From the NCBI GenBank assembly GCA_025267735.1, contig CM046311.1, positions 30,237,399-30,301,398 on the forward strand: a DNA stretch of 64,000 bases. The letters run 5' to 3'. The position numbers and the translations under genes were made by a program. The DNA comes from Mactra quadrangularis. Lineage: Eukaryota; Mollusca; Bivalvia; Venerida; Mactridae. Below are positions 10,863 to 21,705 of the stretch, piece by piece (position 1 is the stretch's first letter; each line of letters begins with the position of its first letter). The notes beneath the pieces are model-generated. The model was not told the DNA's origin and searched no databases. It saw only the letters and a list, made by a program, of their open reading frames with translations.

Positions 10863-12059
10863 TTAATGCCTCTTTTGTTTAAAGGAGACATTGAGTTGTT
10901 TCCCTTTATAGAAAAATCCATTCAAACTTTTGATAGCATTGGAGGCTTCCACAGCATTAGCCATATCAACAAAACCAAACCCTTTACATACTTTCTTGTC
11001 ATTATCCATCATTACGGTACATTTCTGTACAGTACCGAATGGTGAAAACAAGGCCCATAACTCACGATCCTCTGCATCATCTCCTATATTGTATACAAAT
11101 ATAGAGAAAGGACCAGAACCTTGTGGGATATCAACATTGTTACTGTTGCTATTGGATACGTTAGTATTTCCCATGTTTCCCATGTTGTTGGTGTTATTCA
11201 TGTTTCCCATATTTCCCATGTTTCCCATGTTAGGTAAACCAAATACTCCCATGTTCTTATTCTGATTGACATTATTATTCTGTTGATTAGATCCAAAATT
11301 CTGAGCGCTGTAGTCATTATTGGTATTAGACCGTGCCAATGGATTAAATCTGTTCCTCCCTGCTGGTTGGTTTCTAACAGGTCCAGTTTGTCCAGTGGGT
11401 GGGGTAAAGCCATTGCCAGCTGGGGTGATTGGTGGAGGCGGGAAAGATGGTGGTGGTTGTGTCATGGCTTGCGGTATAACCTGTGGAATGATGGGAGTAA
11501 CAGTTTTCGTAGATTTCTTGGAACTGTCGTCTGCATATTTAACATAAAGTCCAGTTTCAGATCCGGGGAGTTTTTTACCGTTCATTTCACTAATAGCCTT
11601 ATCAGCCTCAGCTTTCGTATCATATAAAACAAATCCAATATTTCTACTCTGTCCAGTTTGTAGATCCATCAATACTTTAGATGTTACAATTTTACCAAAT
11701 GGCTCAAAAATCTGATCTAATTCTTTCTCAGTGTAGTTACTTGGAATATTTTTCACATAGATATTGTGACCTTTAGAGTTTTCATCACTTTTATTCGCAT
11801 GTTGGACACGGATTCTTTTCCCATACAGATGTAATCCATCGTACACTTTCACTGCCCGTTCAGCATCACTATCCGTGCCATACTCGACAAATCCAAAACC
11901 GTAACTAAATCCAGTAGTTTTATCACGAACAATCTTGGAGGATTTGATTGGACCAATTGACAAGAACATGTTCTTGTATTCTTCATCGGTTAAGAATTGT
12001 GGTAAATAATTGATTATCAAGTTGTTATTGATATTGGTGGTGGCCATCTTTTTGTCCAT
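10863..12059 (-). CDS. ELAV/Hu-like RNA-binding protein, three RRMs, single coding exon (paralogue 1)
   Basis: 398 aa from the ATG at 12059. The frame remains open four codons further upstream, but a splice acceptor (ATGATATTTCAG) ends exactly at 12060, so the exon starts with this ATG and the extra residues are intronic. A second in-frame Met is at codon 5. RRM1 is about residues 12-90, with RNP2 LIINYL and RNP1 YGFGFVEY. RRM2 starts near residue 100, with IYVKNI and RNIGFVLY (Asn where Gly is usual). A long Pro/Asn hinge holds PPPSFPPPP and NMGNMGNMG repeats. RRM3 is C-terminal, with IFVYNI and KGFGFVDM. The hinge motif NRFNPLA resembles the RFSP motif of the Hu shuttling region. ELAV proteins bind AU-rich RNA and steer splicing and stability (family knowledge). 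The target and tissue are unknown here. The gene is more diverged than neuronal ELAV of animals. Confidence 0.9.
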   Translation of the reverse strand: MDKKMATTNINNNLIINYLPQFLTDEEYKNMFLSIGPIKSSKIVRDKTTGFSYGFGFVEYGTDSDAERAVKVYDGLHLYGKRIRVQHANKSDENSKGHNIYVKNIPSNYTEKELDQIFEPFGKIVTSKVLMDLQTGQSRNIGFVLYDTKAEADKAISEMNGKKLPGSETGLYVKYADDSSKKSTKTVTPIIPQVIPQAMTQPPPSFPPPPITPAGNGFTPPTGQTGPVRNQPAGRNRFNPLARSNTNNDYSAQNFGSNQQNNNVNQNKNMGVFGLPNMGNMGNMGNMNNTNNMGNMGNTNVSNSNSNNVDIPQGSGPFSIFVYNIGDDAEDRELWALFSPFGTVQKCTVMMDNDKKVCKGFGFVDMANAVEASNAIKSLNGFFYKGKQLNVSFKQKRH

Positions 12060-12300
12060 CTGAAATATCATAACAAATAATTACCATCTTAAATGAATAA
12101 CAAACACAAAGTAACATTGACATTCTGCAAGGTGAAAGTATGCATCAAAATTTAATTACCAGGAAAATTATACAATCACTTGCTAATCTCCAATAAAGTT
12201 TTGTTAGATATATTAAAATATGAAACATTCTAAAAAAATGCCAAATACTTGCAATAGAATTTATAAAATAGAAGATATTATTGAATATTTCAAGTCCTTA
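12060..12300. promoter_or_regulatory. Splice acceptor and intron 5' of ELAV-like paralogue 1
   Basis: Minus strand: the CAG at 12062-12060 directly precedes the start codon. The leader exon that would join here was not located. Confidence 0.6.
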
Positions 12301-12304
12301 TTTT

Positions 12305-12550
12305 AAGTAAGTGCGATCCATGGGCGAAATGTTAACCCCTGATTTCAATAGCTGTCATGGTGAGGATGGCCAAACCACACAGCTCATGCTTCAAACCTGT
12401 GAAAGACACCACCAGGAGAGACTAGCAATATGGCCGACTGAGACAACTTTACAGGAGAAACTGTATGAGACTGTAGTTGAACTCAGACAGATCATACAAT
12501 TCATCCACAAGACTGGTCTGACTGTGTAGCCTTGAACGAAAAGAAGAAGT
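12305..12550 (+). pseudogene. 3' end fragment of a non-LTR retrotransposon
   Basis: The open frame 12311-12529 contains QLMLQTCERHHQERLAIWP, then TTLQEKLYETVVELRQIIQF and a final TGLTV stop. This layout (LQ-C, R-WP, KL, L, FI-TG) resembles the conserved C-terminal tail of invertebrate non-LTR polyproteins. A short AACGAAAAGAAGAAG tail follows, as at element 3' ends. Everything upstream is missing (5' truncation). Assignment to a clade is not possible from this piece. Confidence 0.55.
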
Positions 12551-15500
12551 AGCTGTCATGTAGAAAATGAGTCCATCATCAGACCTCACACATCCTTAAC
12601 TTTAAAACAAGCCTAAAACATTTTCAACCACATTGCTATCACAAACATTACCAATTTTGAAATGTAGGTGTACAAAATAACTATACAAGCTACATGTACA
12701 ACAGATATGTCATATAGTTAATTAAGTAAATAATCAAATCCTAAATCTCTTCTTAATAAATAATCCAGCAACTTAGATTCTTAAAACTTGGACTTATATT
12801 TCATTAATTTTATTACCAATCAAAATATTTAACTTCTGACTAAAATTGCAAGAAAAAAAGAATTTTTTGAAAAAAAAATCTCAACTTACCAAACAAATCC
12901 ATTTACAACATGTCATAACAAGAAATAGGAATCCATTTATACATGTTGTATATTAAAATACAGCATAAATAAAATCTTAAGACTAAATTTCAGACATAAT
13001 CATGGTCATGAAAAAAAAACTGTATTTCAATTAGAGAGCACCTTACATGGTATTCTATCTAAACCAATTTACATACTACACAAGTATAAACAAAATATTT
13101 GCTTCAGTGTAAATTTTAAATTAAAATTAACAAAGTAGCTATGAAGGCTAACATGCTGTAACAATGTACTAATAATGTCAATTATATGATAATTATGCAA
13201 ATTAGATTATTAACTGCATCCCCCGTTCTTCATAATGAAAATATTTTCTACTATAGTGAGTAGAGTAACAACATATTTCATTAATTTAAGCTGTGACTTA
13301 ATGGGGTTGAATTTAATTATAAAATTATAATTGTAACATATAAAATGAATCAACCTAACTTTAAAGTTTATAAACTCATAACTTTATAGTTTATATGTCA
13401 TTCTTATTTATATTGTAAATATCAAAATCTGATATTTTTGTATTATAGAATGTAATTTTAATTTATAAATGAATAATACATTATCAATTAACATTTTAAT
13501 TGGGAAGATCAAAAAAAGCAAGACATAATTATTCTAAATATGATTCATTGAAATAACAACAGGAAATTTTTGACAAATAAAAACAGATCTAGTTTTTGAA
13601 ATGTACCATTTGAATGGTACAATGTTACTTAAAGTAAAGAATATTCATTAGTTTATTTCTTTTCTAACGGAAGCAACTCAAAGCTCCTTCTTTAATCAGA
13701 TTTGAAATTCTTATAAGTTAAAACAAATATAATTAATTGGAAATAATCGTCGTGGTTATCAGCAAATGAAAAAAATTCTGCTTCAATATCTTAATGCAAA
13801 ACTTGTGATGAAGTTGTCTAACTACATGTAAATAAAGCAGGGTGTAACTTGTTTGATAAAATTTAATGTAATGTAAAAATCACCTTTCTGAAACCAAGAA
13901 GTGTCCCAAAACTAGGCAGAATTCAAGTTTTGTAGATTGTTTTAAACTTAGTCGAAGCATTATGAATTGTGTTAAAATTGTATCTATTTTCAATGAGCAC
14001 TATCCATTTTGATAGGCTCTCGCAAAACTAGACAAAACAAAATCCTTCTTTATTTACATGCTTTTAGACCAGTTTTGCACTGACCCATAGATTTGGTGTG
14101 GATAATTAAATATTTTGCAAGGTAATTATTATCAATATATCATCAACAGCAACAAGAAAGACAAAATAAAAAACTAACTTCAATCTATGCATTTTATTTA
14201 CAATTGAACACTTTTTTAAGTCTTAACAACAAGAATGATCCTGGTGAAAAAAATGAACAACAAATAAATGAATTTCACACAAAAATTAGTGTTTTCATAG
14301 TGTAGATAGATCAATTTGAACAAAAAGTAAAAAAAATACATTTTTAACGTAAGGCCAGAGAAAAACAATAGTTAGGTTCTCATCCAGATTTTGATAGAAA
14401 ATTGGAATGATAATCCAAAAATTAATTTTTGACAGCCTAATAGAGATTGTTAACTGTTTTAATGGACAGACTTAGTAATGAAAATCATGTCTTAAATTTC
14501 TTGTTATAGAGTCATAGTTAGTTTTTTATTCACAAAAAAGTTGTTTTTTCCTGAATTATTTAGAAACGTTAACAAACTTGAACATATACTTCAATTGTTT
14601 CCTTAAATATTATGCAAGCAAAAACACAACTAAGAAGCACAAAAGAATATCTACACAAAAATCTAGACTTTAGAAAAATACCAATATTTGTTAAAACCAG
14701 GTAATAAACTATCTACCATTGAATTCATATTCTGGTACACCAGGAGTTGGCAACGTTCCCAATATAGATTTAAACTTTGATAATCTCAGACATACAGGAA
14801 TTTGAGAATGATATTTATCAAACTGACACTACATAATCTCTACTTTCAGTTTTACTGACAAAATGAGATAAATCATTTGATAGTGTTAAATCTAATTCAA
14901 CTGTCAGTGGCACATACATTAACTCTGCTCATTTAAATACATTTTGTGGATCATGAACTCAAAAATACTGTTGTGCACATTTAAATCAGTTGAATAATGT
15001 ATGCACGAATGGTAGTTGATTAACATTTAACAATACAATTCATCAAATTGATACAACTCATTCAACTTTTTCCATAAGAAGTAATAAGACATTCTGTGGA
15101 AAAAGTGCATGATATAAAACCCAAACAGTTTGGCATGAATTAAACATCTGATACAATTTGACCTTCTAACAATGATAGAAATTGCTTCTCTCGTTCATTG
15201 TACAATACTTCTAAACAAAGTGCAAGTATCAGGTAAAATCTGCCATACTACAGTTATGGCTTATATAAACTATTGACTTGTTTAGGTAATAAAGTCTTCG
15301 AGAACTAAAGGGAGGCAACTATAGCACATCAACTAACATAAAATATGACACAATACACAACAAAAATACCAGTACAGGTATATAGTCCATAGATAATTAA
15401 CTGACTGATATTCATAAACAAATTACTCTAGAACACAACATAGATTTTGATTATACACATAATCATGGGTAAAAATATCCAAATTTTCAGTGATTCAATA

Positions 15501-16190
15501 AGTTCTGTTTTATATATAAGACAAGAACTCATTCCTCGAGTCTAAAAAGAATCTGAACTTCAGAATTAGTCCTGAAAACTTCTACTCATTAACCACATAT
15601 CTCCAATATCCAATAACAAAATGGGAAACTGTACTCAAGGACAATAAGATCAAAACTGTCAAAAAATCTGTAAGTTACATGGTACTCAGTAGGAGCTTTT
15701 ACCAAGAAAAAAACCCCATCTCTGGTGTTTATAAAACTGAACTTCACTTCAGTCCTTAAAACTATCACCCATGTATAGTCCTTAGCCACATACCCCTATT
15801 TTACAGTCATACTCTTACATTGTCTCAAGCACCAGCCCCATTTCATCATGTAGTATAACAATGAACGAAATAATCAACTAGCCAGACAATATAAAATAAG
15901 TAATTTTCAGTCCAAGGCTTTGGGTAAGCGGTAAGGGCAATAACCGACTTATATGGAAAGATGTCAAATTGAGCCAGTTAACAAATATAGTTTAACCAAA
16001 CAAGTTGTATTTATTATGACAAGTGCATCGTTTATGATAATCAGTCAATTTATTGTCTATAGACTGTCAAATAATGCTGATTATTATAATAATAGTGAAC
16101 AATTTTACATTTTATAATCATTAACAAATATATAGTGACTTAAAAATATTTTTCATATAATTATGTAACAATACATAGTGATATAGTAAC
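12551..16190. other. Long AT-rich non-coding region between ELAV-like paralogues 1 and 2
   Basis: No coding exon with family resemblance was found on either strand. It lies upstream (minus sense) of paralogue 1, so leader exons or the promoter of that gene could be here, but none can be pinpointed. Confidence 0.4.
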
Positions 16191-16193
16191 ATA

Positions 16194-16376
16194 CAGAGCC
16201 CTCCAAAAATCCTTGAACAAAATTCTCTTCTAGCATTAATCATCTCACATTTACCCATGAAAAAAAGTAACAGTCAAATTCCAAAATGTGCTTTAATTAA
16301 TATATCAACATACAGCTCAAAGTATGTTACTTGAATTAACTCGAATTTTTGTAAAAAATAATTTTGGAGGGCACTA
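16194..16376. mobile_element. Tc1/mariner-like MITE (183 bp)
   Basis: Left end CAGAGCCCTCCAAAAAT and right end ATTTTGGAGGGCACTA are inverted matches. TA flanks at 16192-16193 and 16377-16378. Member of the CCCTCCA-type TIR family. Confidence 0.65.
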
Positions 16377-16426
16377 TATATAGTGACTTTTTATATTTAT
16401 ATAATGTTTCCAGTGACAAAATCATA

Positions 16427-17051
16427 CAGTGACTTCCAAAAGTTCTTGCACAAATGCTTGTTTGTTTTTGTTGGGTTTAACGCGATATCAACACATTGTA
16501 TAGGTCATATAATGGCGGTCAGTCAACCTACTCACTCCTCCTGGAAAGGTTAAATCTCTGGATTTAGCTGTTAACTAACTACTAAGCGCATACCTTCGTC
16601 AGTGACTGACAACTGCCCTACATAATTAAAAATCATTGGTAAGAGGGAGAATGGCCATAGAAATAATTTCATGACCAAGCTCCACTAAAGTATGCTCTGC
16701 CCGGGAATCGAACCCACGATCCCTCGATCAGTAGACTTGCGTGCTACCAACTGAGCTAGCCTGACGGCTTTGCACAAATGCAATTTTGATAAAAGTATAT
16801 ATCTATTTATGAACCTCATTTATTCATGTCTATATGAAATGAGAGAATAAAAGAATTTGTATGGTATTGTATTGATAAACAACTAATTTTATGTTTATGT
16901 AAGTAACACAGTTTGATCATTTGTTGAAAACTTAATTAATATTGATTTGGGTATTTGCTCAGGTGAATCTTTTGATTAATTTTTCAAGAGTAAATGTGAA
17001 TTGATTTATCCTTAAAACAACATTTTGACAAAGAAATATTGGAAGGTACTG
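16427..17051. mobile_element. Tc1/mariner-like MITE interrupted by a SINE
   Basis: Left end CAGTGACTTCCAAAAG and right end ATTGGAAGGTACTG are inverted matches with TA on both sides (16425-16426 and 17052-17053). A family A SINE (16458-16769) with its own 12-bp duplication lies inside. Without it the MITE is about 300 bp. Confidence 0.65.
16458..16769 (-). mobile_element. tRNA-derived SINE, family A, copy 2, with perfect target duplication
   Basis: The minus strand starts with a clean tRNA head: GCTAGCTCAGTTGGTAGCAC (A box) and GTGGGTTCGATTCCC (B box). The family body follows, ending in AACAAAAACAAACA. TTGCACAAATGC occurs on both sides (16446-16457 and 16770-16781), a 12-bp target site duplication. 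This is the least decayed copy in the window. Confidence 0.88.
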
Positions 17052-17160
17052 TATAATGTAAGCAATTATAATGAAGTCATGTTTCCCAATCTAATTACTA
17101 TCATACTCATAGCGATTGTTATCACAAGATCTGAAACAGATGCATTAAAATAGTATATTA

Positions 17161-17335
17161 CAGTCAGATCTCGGTACATCGACATCCGTTAAGACGACCT
17201 TCTCGTTATACTGACATATTTTATGGGAACTAATACCAACATGTACATTGTCAGATGTATTCATTACACTGACATATGCGTTATAACAACACTTTTCTTG
17301 GAAACGAACGATGTCGTTGTATCGAGATCTGACTG
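17161..17335. mobile_element. pogo/Tc1-type MITE (175 bp)
   Basis: The terminal inverted repeats of about 27 bp begin CAGTCAGATCTCGGTACA and end TGTATCGAGATCTGACTG. TA duplications lie at 17159-17160 and 17336-17337. No coding capacity; the open frame across it is chance. Confidence 0.85.
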
Positions 17336-17339
17336 TACT

Positions 17340-19480
17340 AGATTTCTGTTAGCCAAATCAGTTTCTTTAAATATCAGCCAAACAAAGATCATTTTCCTTC
17401 AGGAAGTATAATGGTATTCAAATCATAGCAATACATTGTATTTGTACACATGGGTAAAACTTAAGACTATAAAATGCTAGAACTCTGCAAACTTTTACTA
17501 AAAAAGACTGTGTTGAATTTTACGCTAGTCTAGCTTTGTGAAGAGACATAGCAGGCATAGCATACATGGGAGTCATCAAAAGCAACAATGAAATACTACT
17601 ACTTTTATAGGAAAAGAATCCTATTCTCAGGTCCAAAAAATCTTCACCCATGTCATCAATTACTTCTATCTAAATTGCTGAATTAACCACAATCCTAAAT
17701 TTCAGAAACCTCAAAGCAAGTCAGGCAAAATGCATTCTGATGGTGATTAAAGCTTAGTCATTCCCAGACCTAGTGATAACATTCACTCTAGGATTATTGA
17801 CAGTGATCAAATACATTGTATAAGTCTTTTATGTTTATGCTTTTAAGCTACTTGTTAACAGATTCTGATGCTGTTTTTTTGTTGTCGTTGATATTTTAAA
17901 ACTACTAGTCAGAGTCTGTAATTGTATTAATTAAATCAATTATTTATATTTTAATGCAAACTGACCTATAGATAGTGAGAAATATAAAATAAGTCATATA
18001 AAACAAACTTACAGCATCTATATCATTATTAATAAAGCAGGTTTTTATTAATAAAATCAACTTTTTTCAATGTTCAAGTCTATTCACACTAAAAATGTCA
18101 TTCTAAAACCCTTCTTTACTGCTTCCAATATGTTAATACATAATTTTGAGAGTTCAGATAAACTGATAGTCAAGTTGAAATCTGTGAACAAGCAGCCTGA
18201 ACACTTTAACATTTAGACAAAATTGGGCAATAAAAATGACTTTCAGTGTAAACTGCCCCTTGGTATTTTTTTTGACATGTTTGTATACTAAATGAAATAC
18301 ATTTGATTCTAAAAGAAATACTGAAAATAAGTGGACACAGAATCCAAAAGTATGACAATTAATACATGGCCCACCATATTATGTTTGTAAAATCGTGGGT
18401 TTAGGGCAATACAGTGGTAACTCACTCTTTTCTTATATTGAGTTACAACAGTTTTCCACTAAACCTGCAAAATGGAGCTAAAAGTATACTCTGAGCAAGT
18501 TTCTTATAATTCAAGAACAAAAAATGACTAGAATAAACTTGCATGGAATCCAGAAACATGAAACAAAACCAATAAAAAAAAGTAGAAGATAGTGAAGTCA
18601 TTAACAAAACTAATGAACTTTGTTCATATAGCCTTCAATATCTTTACAGCTAGTCTGTCAATTTTAGAGTTTATTAAAGTCAGAAATGGGTGAGCAGGAG
18701 TAATTAACTAATCTAATGTGTAATATTTTGTTAAATGGCAAGAATTACACAAAAACATGTACATGTACATAGTTTACGCTGGAAGAGGAAGCCTGATTCC
18801 AGCTAACATTTAATCTCTACACAGGTAAACATATATCAATTAAATTGCAGACTTTTTAAATATTTTTTTAAATGGTGTAAAATTTGTCCTTACACTGCAA
18901 GCCATTTAGCAAATGAGTTCTGTATTTATGATTTTTGCCTCATTTCAATAAAATGTTACATGAATTTAATGAAAAAAAAACCCACCAACAAACAAACAAT
19001 TTATGATCCCACTGTACAATTTCCAATGGAGGATTTAATAAGGATGTAAGAAACAAAAGATCAAAAAATAAACAATTAATACCTTAACAAAAATACATAA
19101 AATAAGTGAACCAGCCAATAAATATACCAGACTGTGTACCAGTAAATGACAAAAAAGATGAAACCAGTCAATGAATTAAACAGACTGTGACACAAAAATA
19201 AGACAATACAAAATACAAGTATAATACATTAAAATTCTCTATTATTTTTCAACAAGAATACTTTTTTTATTCTGGAATTATTTAGTTTACTAAATGCTGA
19301 TTGGATACATAATCTAACTGTATGTCAATTTCATGAACAAGGGATCAACATGAAACAAAATATGCCCCAACATCAAGCAACTCAAGGGCAACAAATCTGA
19401 AATCTCTTACTAGATAAGCCAGGTTATTTAATTTAGAGGATGTATACAGGTAACAACCATACTCTGACAAAGTATACATG
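17340..19480. other. Non-coding AT-rich DNA
   Basis: No gene, RNA or clear repeat supported. Confidence 0.4.
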
Positions 19481-19481
19481 C

Positions 19482-19799
19482 GTTGTTGTTGTTTTTTAAT
19501 TTTATCTGGTTGGGTTTAACACTGCAGCAACACATTGTATACACTATATACCACTAATGGTGGTGAGTCAACCTACTCACTGTCTCTTGATTAAGCTGAT
19601 ATCCATTACTAGACACATACTTCCTTCAGTGACTGACAACTGCCCTACATGATTTAGAGTCAGTGGTATTAGAAAGAATGGTCATAGAAATTATTTCAAA
19701 GCCAAATGCCAGGAAAGTATGCTCCGCCTAGGAATCAGACATCACAACAACCCCTCAAGCAGTAGATGTAAGCGTTTCGACTGAGCTAGCAGAGCAGGC
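19482..19799 (-). repeat. SINE family A, diverged copy 3
   Basis: It shares GGTTTAACACTGCAGCAACA, CAACCTACTCACT, TTCAGTGACTGACAACTGCC and AAAGTATGCTC with the copies at 2391 and 16458. The tRNA head at the right end (GACTGAGCTAGC in plus sense) is decayed. Confidence 0.7.
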
Positions 19800-20102
19800 T
19801 ACAATATGTAATTAATTTAAACCAAGAATGTTGACAGGATGGTCAGATGTAGTTCATCAGGCAGACAATAAAGTTGTGCCTGGAACCCCTACTAGCCCTA
19901 GAAGAGGTATGAGAAGAACTGAACCAGGCTAAGTGTTGGGAGAAATGTAACATTTTAATATAAATTATCTGCCTGCTCAGATATATGGCTAGCAGCCTGA
20001 CATAGGTGTCCCTACAATACAAACAGTCTTTGACCACTGTATAATAAATGAATGCTGTTTTTCACAATCATCAACAAATATCAAACATATAATATAACTA
20101 TA

Positions 20103-20178
20103 TCCTGGGTTGCCCGCTAGACTGGTGTAACTCATTTTTTCACACAATGCACTTACTACAGTCTAGCAGGCAACCTTC
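20103..20178. repeat. Short hairpin-forming inverted repeat
   Basis: GGTTGCCCGCTAGACTG at about 20109 is mirrored by CAGTCTAGCAGGCAACC at about 20159-20175, around a loop of about 35 bases. It may be a tiny MITE remnant. It lies about 0.4 kb 3' of ELAV-like paralogue 2. Confidence 0.6.
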
Positions 20179-20552
20179 GATATGAGCTTTAAAAATTATT
20201 CTCGAAAATATGCCATAAAACTTGCAAACAAAGTGTATATCAAAATGAACATTTTAAACATGAATATAATACAAAACAAACAAAAAACAAGTAAGTATAA
20301 CAATCTATAGCTAATACCTTAGTCCCTCAAAACTCAAATCTAATTTGAGAGGGTTGTTTCACAAATAACAAATAAGCATCAAATTTAGCACATACTACTT
20401 TTAAGTAAATGCAGACTAACAACTCATACATGGTCCATTTATTATTTAGCAACTTATGCGGTCAGTCTGTACACTAAGAATTGAATGGTCAAGGATTTGC
20501 TATATACAAAATGGGATGAAAAATGCTGCAAAAATGTTTAAAGATTTCAATG

Positions 20553-20559
20553 TTTTATT
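20553..20559 (-). terminator. Possible polyadenylation signal overlapping the stop codon
   Basis: Minus strand reads AGAAATAAAACA at the end of the reading frame; AATAAA includes the stop TAA (20557-20555). If used, the 3' UTR would be only about 10-30 nt. Confidence 0.35.
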
Positions 20560-21655
20560 TCTTATCATTTTTGATAGAGACTTGTAAGGGTGCAGTTTTA
20601 TAATAGAAACCATTCAAATATTCTATGGCATACTTGGCTTCATCCATAGACGACATGGTAACAAAACCGTAACCTTTACATTTATTCTGTGAGTGGTCCC
20701 AAATAACATTAACTTTCTTAATGGTACCATACGGTGAAAACAGATTCCATAAATCATTCTCAGTGGCATCAATACCAATATTATATACAAACAATATGAC
20801 CCCATCGGTACTGCTAGCATCCCCAGCCCCAAACTGATTATAGCTTGGACCCCTAACAGGATTTGAACTTACACTAGCCCCACGGCCCCTAGATGTTTGA
20901 CTATACCCAGAATAACCAGTAGCATACCCACCACTATATCCATTGCCCATACCTGCAGCAGATCCCATAGGATTATACCTCATACGTCCTGTACCCCCTG
21001 GACCCCTCATAGGACCCCCAGGACGTGGTGTAGAGTATCCCCCTCCATTACCAAACCCTCCAATTGGGGCACCATAACCAACTGGACTAGGAGGTGGGCG
21101 AACTTTCTTAGCATTATCATCAGCAAATTTTATATGGTACCTTTGTGACCCCCCGGGTGGTAATTGACCATTCATTTCAGCCATTGCCTTGTCTGCATCA
21201 CTCTTTTTCTCGAATAGAACAAACCCGACCCCTTTAGACTGACCAGTATACCGATCTTGAAGTATTCTTGTTTGTACAATATTACCATACGATATAAATT
21301 GATTTTTCAATGTCTCTTCATCATAATTGATAGGTATATTTCTGATATACAAGTTAGCTCCCTTGGTGTCCTCACCAGGTGGCCTCGCTAAAGCTACTTT
21401 GATTCTCTTGTTTTCAATTTCACAACCATTTAAATGATCCATAGCATTCTGGGCTTCCTCTGCTGTTCCATATTCAACAAAACCAAACCCATAACTGTAT
21501 CCACTTTTCTTATCTCTAATTATTTTACAGTTCACAACCTTGCCAACTGTAGAGAACAACGAGTACATTTCTTCATCAGAGTAGGTCTGTGGTAGATAGT
21601 TGATGATCAAGTTGGTCTTGTTGTCACCATGTTGGCCTCCTGTCTGTCCCCACAT
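20555..21655 (-). CDS. ELAV/Hu-like RNA-binding protein, three RRMs, single coding exon (paralogue 2)
   Basis: 366 aa from the ATG at 21655. The frame is open 14 codons further, but a strong acceptor (CCTTTTCCCAG) ends at 21681, so the exon starts at 21680 with 25 leader bases. Those bases are in frame and stop-free, so a coding upstream exon cannot be excluded. RRM1 opens with NLIINYLPQ and has RNP1 YGFGFVEY; RRM2 has LYIRNI and KGVGFVLF. A Gly/Arg-rich hinge (GGPMRGPGGTGRMRYNPMG, SRGRG) follows, then RRM3 with LFVYNI and KGYGFVTM. The RMRYNPM motif matches the hinge motif of paralogue 1 (NRFNPLA) and the RFSP of Hu proteins. The RRMs keep more canonical RNP1 residues than the other two copies. 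The stop TAA lies within an AATAAA. Role inferred from family: binding U/AU-rich RNA. Confidence 0.92.
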   Translation of the reverse strand: MWGQTGGQHGDNKTNLIINYLPQTYSDEEMYSLFSTVGKVVNCKIIRDKKSGYSYGFGFVEYGTAEEAQNAMDHLNGCEIENKRIKVALARPPGEDTKGANLYIRNIPINYDEETLKNQFISYGNIVQTRILQDRYTGQSKGVGFVLFEKKSDADKAMAEMNGQLPPGGSQRYHIKFADDNAKKVRPPPSPVGYGAPIGGFGNGGGYSTPRPGGPMRGPGGTGRMRYNPMGSAAGMGNGYSGGYATGYSGYSQTSRGRGASVSSNPVRGPSYNQFGAGDASSTDGVILFVYNIGIDATENDLWNLFSPYGTIKKVNVIWDHSQNKCKGYGFVTMSSMDEAKYAIEYLNGFYYKTAPLQVSIKNDKK

Positions 21656-21680
21656 GTTGTCACCAAACTCAACACTATAG

Positions 21681-21705
21681 CTGGGAAAAGGAACCATTAA
21701 AAAAT
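21681..21705 (-). promoter_or_regulatory. Splice acceptor of ELAV-like paralogue 2
   Basis: Pyrimidine-rich GGTTCCTTTTCCCAG ending at 21681 on the minus strand, 25 nt before the chosen ATG. Confidence 0.65.

Noticed and set aside
10930..11627. Plus-strand frames across ELAV-like paralogue 1
   Set aside because: They are shadows of the minus-strand RRM gene, with no features of their own.
12060..12071. Upstream Met of ELAV-like paralogue 1 (four extra residues)
   Set aside because: It lies on the intron side of a splice acceptor that abuts the chosen ATG.
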